Source: Toxonevra muliebris (Eukaryota; Arthropoda; Insecta; Diptera; Pallopteridae). Taken from it: a stretch of DNA of 64,000 nt. Below are positions 58,926 to 64,000 of this stretch, piece by piece. The notes beneath the pieces were generated by a model, which worked only from the letters and a program-made list of their open reading frames with translations, did no database searches and was not told the origin of the DNA. Position 1 is the first letter of the stretch; each line of letters begins with the position of its first letter. Location: assembly GCA_963691655.1 (NCBI GenBank), contig OY829326.1, positions 151,008,505-151,072,504 on the forward strand, given 5' to 3'. The position numbers and the translations under genes were made by a program.

Positions 58926-59095
58926 GTCTTTTTAATGTTCCTTTGCGAATTGCAGGCGTTGGGGAATATTTTTTCGACACATTTGGTTTTCGTCTAGCGA
59001 TTCGACCATTTAAATTTATTTTCATTTCCAATTTCCTTCATGCATCTTCGTATGGTCTGGGAGATACACCAACGTTGTAAAATTATTCAATCTAA
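58926..59095 (-). pseudogene. Tc1-like transposase N-terminal fragment
   Basis: Minus strand: SQTIRRCMKEIGNENKFKW, then, after a frame change, ARRKPNVSKKYSPTP and RKGTLKR. The layout resembles the Tc1 wording 'S.RTI.RRL.E.G..GR.ARRKP..S..N...RL'. The DDE part is not present. Frameshifted and short. Confidence 0.5.
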
Positions 59096-59099
59096 GCTC

Positions 59100-61765
59100 T
59101 TATTTCAGATAAACTTAAAAAAGAATCAGCATTTCTTATACGCACTATTCGCCAATCGTCGGCAAAAGTGTTTTATTGTGGTTTACTTCATGGTGAATTG
59201 TTAAAAGTATTATGCTTTTTATAATAAAGTATGTGTTTTTTAACCTTTTCACGAGAAAACTCCAAAAGCGGTAAAATTAGGCATTTAAAACGATTCCCAA
59301 ATGATTTTAAGTTCGCATGGAGTAAAGCTCTTATTTTTACCCATTTTAACTCAGCCGTTTACTTTTTAGTAAATAAACACTTCAAAAAACTTCACCTTTT
59401 ACAAAGTTTTGGGAAATTTTCAAATAGAATTTCCATACTTTTTCGAAATAGCAATGAATGGTTTATTGGACTTATTAGATTCAGGAACAAGTTTAATTGC
59501 AAAGTTGCATACTGTTTTGAAAAGACGATGCAGTTCGAGTCACCAGTTGATTATCTACCGATTTCCATTTCCTAACTTGATTTTAAATTGCATTGTAAAT
59601 TTCTTTGTACTGTCGTAAATTCTTTATAATCTGCCCGCTTTCCTTCTATAGAGTTTTGTATACCCGACCGATTTATTTTAAGAATGCAATCACCTCATAA
59701 TAAATTAGAGAAACAGTGTCTCTTTACCTACATTAAAGTTTTACCTTATTTGATTACTTTAAACTAAAAACAAATAAAAACCAGCAAAAAAGAAACATAA
59801 AACACTGAAAGCATTTAATTTCTCGAAACCTTTTTCTTTTTTTTTCTGGAGCACACACGAAATCACCAAACAAATCACATCTCTGTGTACGGTGTAAATC
59901 TTCTCATGATGTAAATCAAAAATAAATCAGTTATAATAAAATAACATTTCAACACAAAATCCTTTTGGGGAATTACAACACCAACAACAACGTTAACAAT
60001 GCTTATTATAGAAACCAAAACAAATTAAACTTTTGTACGCCTAAATTTATGCTATAACTATACAAACACATGCATGCATGTAGGTATAGGTAGTTTACAT
60101 AAATGCAAAAACTTGTGATACTAAATAATATTTTGTTTGGGTTTTATGCTGACATAAGTTACGCCCCAAAAACTATAATATAGCATATGCATACAAACAC
60201 ACACACACACACACGCGCGCGTAGTTACGACGCACATTTAGACCCACATACATCTGCATACTTATGCATAAAAGTATTTTTGGCTTAACCCATACAAATT
60301 GCCAGCGTAAGGACTTTCCGCTTTATTGCTTTCTGCATACATACAGATAGACATATGTACATACATTTTCGCACATATGTATTTATACATAAAATATATG
60401 CATACACACATAGTTGAATGAAAATATATGGTGTTCCACGCCACACCATTACAATCTTAAGCAATAATTTTTGCATAAGCATCGACGACCGACAAACCAA
60501 AAAATTTCTTACTTTCTCTTTTTTTTTCTTCTTCTGTTTCTTCTTTAGTGCTCAAAATTTAATTTGCCCCAAAGCGTTTTGCGCTTTTGTTTGGTCTTCA
60601 CCGCTGCTGCTGCTGTTGCTACTGGTCCTGCTCCTTGCCCTCCACGCCACTGTCACTCACATTGCAGAAAAGCAGAAAACTTTTGTGCGGGAAAAAGGAC
60701 AAGTTTTTAACGTGCAAACGTATGCTAAAAATTTTTGATGTTTAAATTATGTTGACATCCTTTTTCTCGCTTTATGAGCAACATTGGCAATGGCAGGAGC
60801 AGCAAGTAGCAGCAGCAACAGTGACGTGGTAAAGCTGAATATATTTTATGTCCTTTTTGTGGTTATATTTATGCATATATGTAAGGTATACGTTCATATG
60901 TGTATACGAGAACATATGTACTTAAATGTGTATGTGTGTATGTGTGTATGTGAGTGTATTGTATTATTGTCTAAAGTGAAAACCCTTTTTCCCAGCTAAT
61001 ATTTACCATGCGGTCATATTTTACATGTGCTTCATATACAAATACAAGCTATAACGCTCTCCTTCGCCCACCTCCTCACTTTCTTTTGAATCTTTCTCCC
61101 ACTCATTTAATTTTTTTTGCAACATAAATTATTAAACACGTTTGTGCTTGTTTAGCATCGTCAGGCTGGCAGGCAGCGACAACAACAATAGTATATATTT
61201 AGGAGCACCGTAATAAAGTTTACATGGGCTAACTATTTAATATGCATGCGGTAGCCCACAAAATTATGCCACAAAAATAATTTAAAAGTAATCAGTAGGC
61301 AGCATAAAAGGGTTACCTTTAAAAACAAAAAAAATACGAAAAAGCGAAAACTAAATAATTTTTCTCCCCGGTTTTAGTTTAACATGGGCGGGCTTTCATT
61401 CGCTCGTATATGTGTGTGTGAATTCATGTTTAATCAGTTTGTGCGCGAGCCAAAAAATATATGTGCTTTTTAATTTTCTAAAAACCGCATAATGCATAAT
61501 GAATATGCTTAATTTTAGCACATGCTCGTACGTACCTACTTTTGTTGATGTTTTTCAATATAAGCGCTGCGCAGAGCGGTTTCAAATTAATTGTGAAGTG
61601 AGTAAGGGGTAGTGCAATTGATTAGTTGAATAGGCGAAAGCAAAGTGGTAAGTTGAGCTGATTTGCGTAGAATACAGAGAAGTGTCAACTAAATAGAATA
61701 TCACGACATAATATTTAAACCTATATATTTTATGATGTGCTAAATTATTGAACCAGTTTCAAACA
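59100..61765. other. Non-coding with CA and TG microsatellites
   Basis: (CA)n followed by CGCGCG at 60196-60221, TGTATG runs near 60920-60955, and CTGCTGCTG near 60600. No conserved gene; frames at 59231, 60418 and 60784 are composed of simple sequence. Confidence 0.5.
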
Positions 61766-61769
61766 AAGA

Positions 61770-62262
61770 CCAAAAGACCAATCTAAAAATAAAAAACCAA
61801 AAGACAAACGCCAATCCAAAAAGACAAAAACCAAACGACCAAACGACCAAAAGACCAAGACCAAAAGACCAAGATCAAGACCAAAAGACGAAGACCAAAA
61901 GACCAAGACCAAAAGACCAAGACCAAAAGACCAAAAGACCAAAAGACCAAGACCAAAAGACCAAGACCAAAAGACCAAGACCAAAAAACCAAGACCAAAA
62001 GACCAAGACCAAAAGACCAAGACCAAAAGACCAAAAGACCAAGACCAAAAGACCAAGACCAAAAGACCAAGACCAAAAGACCAAGGCCAAAAGACCAAGA
62101 CCAAAAGACCAAGACCAAAACCAAAATACCAAGACCAAGACCAAAAGACCAAGACCAAAAGACCAAGACCAGAAGACCAAGACCGAAAGACCAAGACCAA
62201 AAGACCAAGACCAAAAGACCAAGACCAAAAGACCAAGACCAAAAGACCAAGACCAAAATACC
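61770..62262 (-). repeat. 14-bp minisatellite, open in all three minus-strand frames
   Basis: Roughly 490 bp made mostly of the unit CCAAAAGACCAAGA (an 8-bp CCAAAAGA plus a 6-bp CCAAGA), with shorter variants at the left edge (about 61770-61860). 14 is not a multiple of 3 and the unit has no stop in the reverse complement. All three minus frames therefore stay open (129-165 codons) and read the same FWSWSFGLGLLVLV-type pattern. This is a composition effect, not a gene. Confidence 0.93.
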
Positions 62263-62264
62263 AA

Positions 62265-63475
62265 ATTATGTGGACTAAATTTATGTGGTAAAATTTTTAA
62301 GCTAAAGCTAAGTATAAAGAAAAAATTCTAAAATCATAATTTGTTACAAAAACATGAGAATTCAAAAAGGCAAATAATTTTTCTTCTTGAAAACACAATC
62401 AAATATTTAACTATTTCATAAATTCGTATGTGGTAAGACTGAACAATTTTCAGCAGCAGTTTTCTTTTACAAAACAATTATCAAGTAAAATATTTAATAT
62501 GCGCCTGCAAGTATGCTAAAGTTTTAATTTTTTTTTTTTTTTTTTTGCATATGCCAGCCACAATTATTGAAGTTATTTGAAGTTGTAATTTAATGTGGTT
62601 TTTTTTTTGATCAATTTTTTTTTTTGCAAATAGTTAGTGACTTTTTAAATGTTAACGTGCAATGAACTTTTCATATTGTTTGTAGAAGAGAAAAAAGAGA
62701 GAGAGAGCGAGTTTCTTCAACTTTATTAAATCTTTCTAACCCACTTTATATATGGTGTAATTTCTTGCTAAATTTCATTCTTTGTTTTTTTTTTTTTGTA
62801 TATGCTTTTCTTTTGTATATGCACATTTTATTACAATTGCGTTTATTAATATTTTGTGATATTTTCTTCTATTTTTCTTACGCTGCACGGTTATGTTAGT
62901 TTGTTATTTTTCTCATACTTGCGTGCGCGCCTGATTTTATGCTACAAATTATAGTTTCAACAAAATAATTTCATGTAATTTTTGTGCATTTATTATAAAA
63001 CAAGCATCGTAAATTGTAATTTAATCGCATTTTATATGAGTGTGCAAGTGAGGAAAATTATATTTTCTTTGAAAATGTTTAAGAAAATTCTATTTTATAT
63101 ACGCTTAAAAGTATGCAAATATTTTAGATATGTCATTTTCTTGTAAATTGCGTATGTGAAGTACTTATGAGCATTTATCATTATATAAAGTTTGCATGTA
63201 ATTTTTGTTAATTAAGCAGTAAATTCAGTGTTTGTGCAATAGTTATGATAAAATTTATATAATATATTTTCAAGAAAAATTACAAAACTAAATTAAAGTC
63301 TCGCTAATCTTTGATAAAAGTTTCCACAAACTTAAATTGTTTTATTTTAATTTTATTTTTAACAATTTTATTTTATATAAAACCCTCAAAAATTTCTTCT
63401 GCTGTTGTTGATTTTTGGTAATTATTTTAAACTTCTTAAATATAATTCACTCATTCTGTCTCTTTAAATTTGCAG
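62265..63475. other. Non-coding, T-rich, ends in an acceptor-like site
   Basis: Long T runs (62528-62545, 62786-62798) and no gene. The last 40 bases, CTGTCTCTTTAAATTTGCAG ending at 63475, look like a polypyrimidine tract and AG of a 3' splice site. Confidence 0.45.
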
Positions 63476-64000
63476 TAATGATTTAAATTTAATTGATGGC
63501 AGTCGCGTATCCTAAACCACACACACAACACATAAACTACACGCAACTTCAACAGCAACAGTAACAACAGCAACATCAAGAAAACATGAGCATCATCAAC
63601 AACAACAACACGGAAACACAGTTGACATTATCTAATTAGCAGCATTACATTGAAATGATTTATCTGCATACAGAGTAAAATCGTCTGCAGCGTTCTCGAC
63701 TACTCAGACAGACTCTGACTGTAGTAGAAGTAAAAGCAGCAGCAACAGCAGCAGCAGTACACACTAGTGCCGGATACAAGGAATAACGTTGAGGCACGCG
63801 TCCATCAAAATGACAAATACGATAGCTGCCGGAATTTCACAGAAGACTAACAAGCAGTAACAAACACAACAACAAAATACAGACAGTAATCTAAAGACGC
63901 ACGAAAAGTCAAATGTGGAGGAGCGTTACAAAATTTTTGGGGCTTGGAACCTCTTTTCATATGCATAGGAAACACAGAAGAGAATGATTTCAGGATTGTA
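63476..64000 (+). other. Candidate 5' UTR exon of a host gene, open to the right edge
   Basis: The stretch follows an acceptor-like TTTAAATTTGCAG and changes composition to CAACAG/CAACAA-rich sequence with few T runs, as in many fly 5' leaders. Two tiny ATG frames occur: 63586-63639 (18 codons with stop, MSIINNNNTETQLTLSN) and 63810-63860 (17 codons, MTNTIAAGISQKTNKQ), the second after ATCAAA, a reasonable fly start context. They would be upstream ORFs if this is a leader. No long frame is open at the right edge. The call rests on composition and one splice-like site only. Confidence 0.3.

Noticed and set aside
61745..62264. Three long overlapping minus-strand frames (129-165 codons)
   Set aside because: They are the 14-bp minisatellite read in each frame; same residue pattern in all, no independent coding signal.
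1..64000. CRISPR arrays, bacterial operons or viral genes
   Set aside because: No regularly spaced identical repeats with unique spacers, no dense coding and no viral protein signature seen.

Overview
This window reads as non-coding DNA from a fly genome. It is AT-rich and full of homopolymer T/A runs, CAA/CAG-type triplet runs and CATA/TGTA microsatellites. It holds SINE/LINE tails ending in CTAACCTAACTTAACC-like sequence and many degraded insect-type transposons. A brachyceran fly, plausibly a tephritid fruit fly, fits best; that is an inference from repeat style, not proof. I see no intact host protein-coding gene, no rRNA, no convincing functional tRNA, no CRISPR array, nothing bacterial and no recognisable viral gene. 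The window could be a long intron, an intergenic region, or both. The one hint of a host gene is a good splice-acceptor-like site at 63475 followed by CAA/CAG-rich sequence with two tiny upstream-type ORFs, like a 5' UTR exon running to the right edge.

Layout, left to right. 1-6580 is mostly featureless. 6.6-9.6 kb holds a fold-back element with tandem-repeat arms (about 7600-8470) and a deleted mariner whose 188-bp arms are an exact-length inverted duplication (8923-9606). 10.9-11.4 kb is the 3' end of a non-LTR retrotransposon on the minus strand; a relic of the same family lies at 35.4-36.0 kb. 14.4-15.2 kb is a terminal-inverted-repeat (TIR) element with a perfect 9-bp target-site duplication (TSD). 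Three copies of one hAT-like family lie at 16580, 40368 and 42785; two have 8-bp TSDs. 22.6-27.0 kb holds three more TIR elements among degenerate tandem repeats. 29.7-30.7 kb is about 1 kb of almost pure purine. A SINE with a 13-bp TSD lies at 31096-31323, and related copies are at 16151, 22351 and 58680.

Right half. 36086-37268 is an element flanked by TTA, with long inverted arms, carrying a fragment of a protein common as 'uncharacterised' in arthropods. 47781-49120 is a hAT-like TIR pair enclosing a dead Jockey-type reverse transcriptase. 50931-50970 is a hammerhead-ribozyme-like core of the kind carried by Penelope-like elements. 51180-53905 is the best-preserved element, a 5'-truncated non-LTR retrotransposon with endonuclease and reverse transcriptase broken by one frameshift and one stop. 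55341-56174 is another TIR element. 56.9-59.1 kb is a nest: an IS630/Tc1-type transposase relic split by an arm of the TTA family, then a second LINE tail, a SINE and a Tc1 relic. 61770-62262 is a 14-bp minisatellite that is open in all three minus-strand frames.

The elements do not form a pathway. The relationships are nesting, shared tails (SINE and LINE) and repeated internal deletion of transposase genes. All superfamily assignments come from terminal motifs, TSD length and remembered family motifs; no database search was run.
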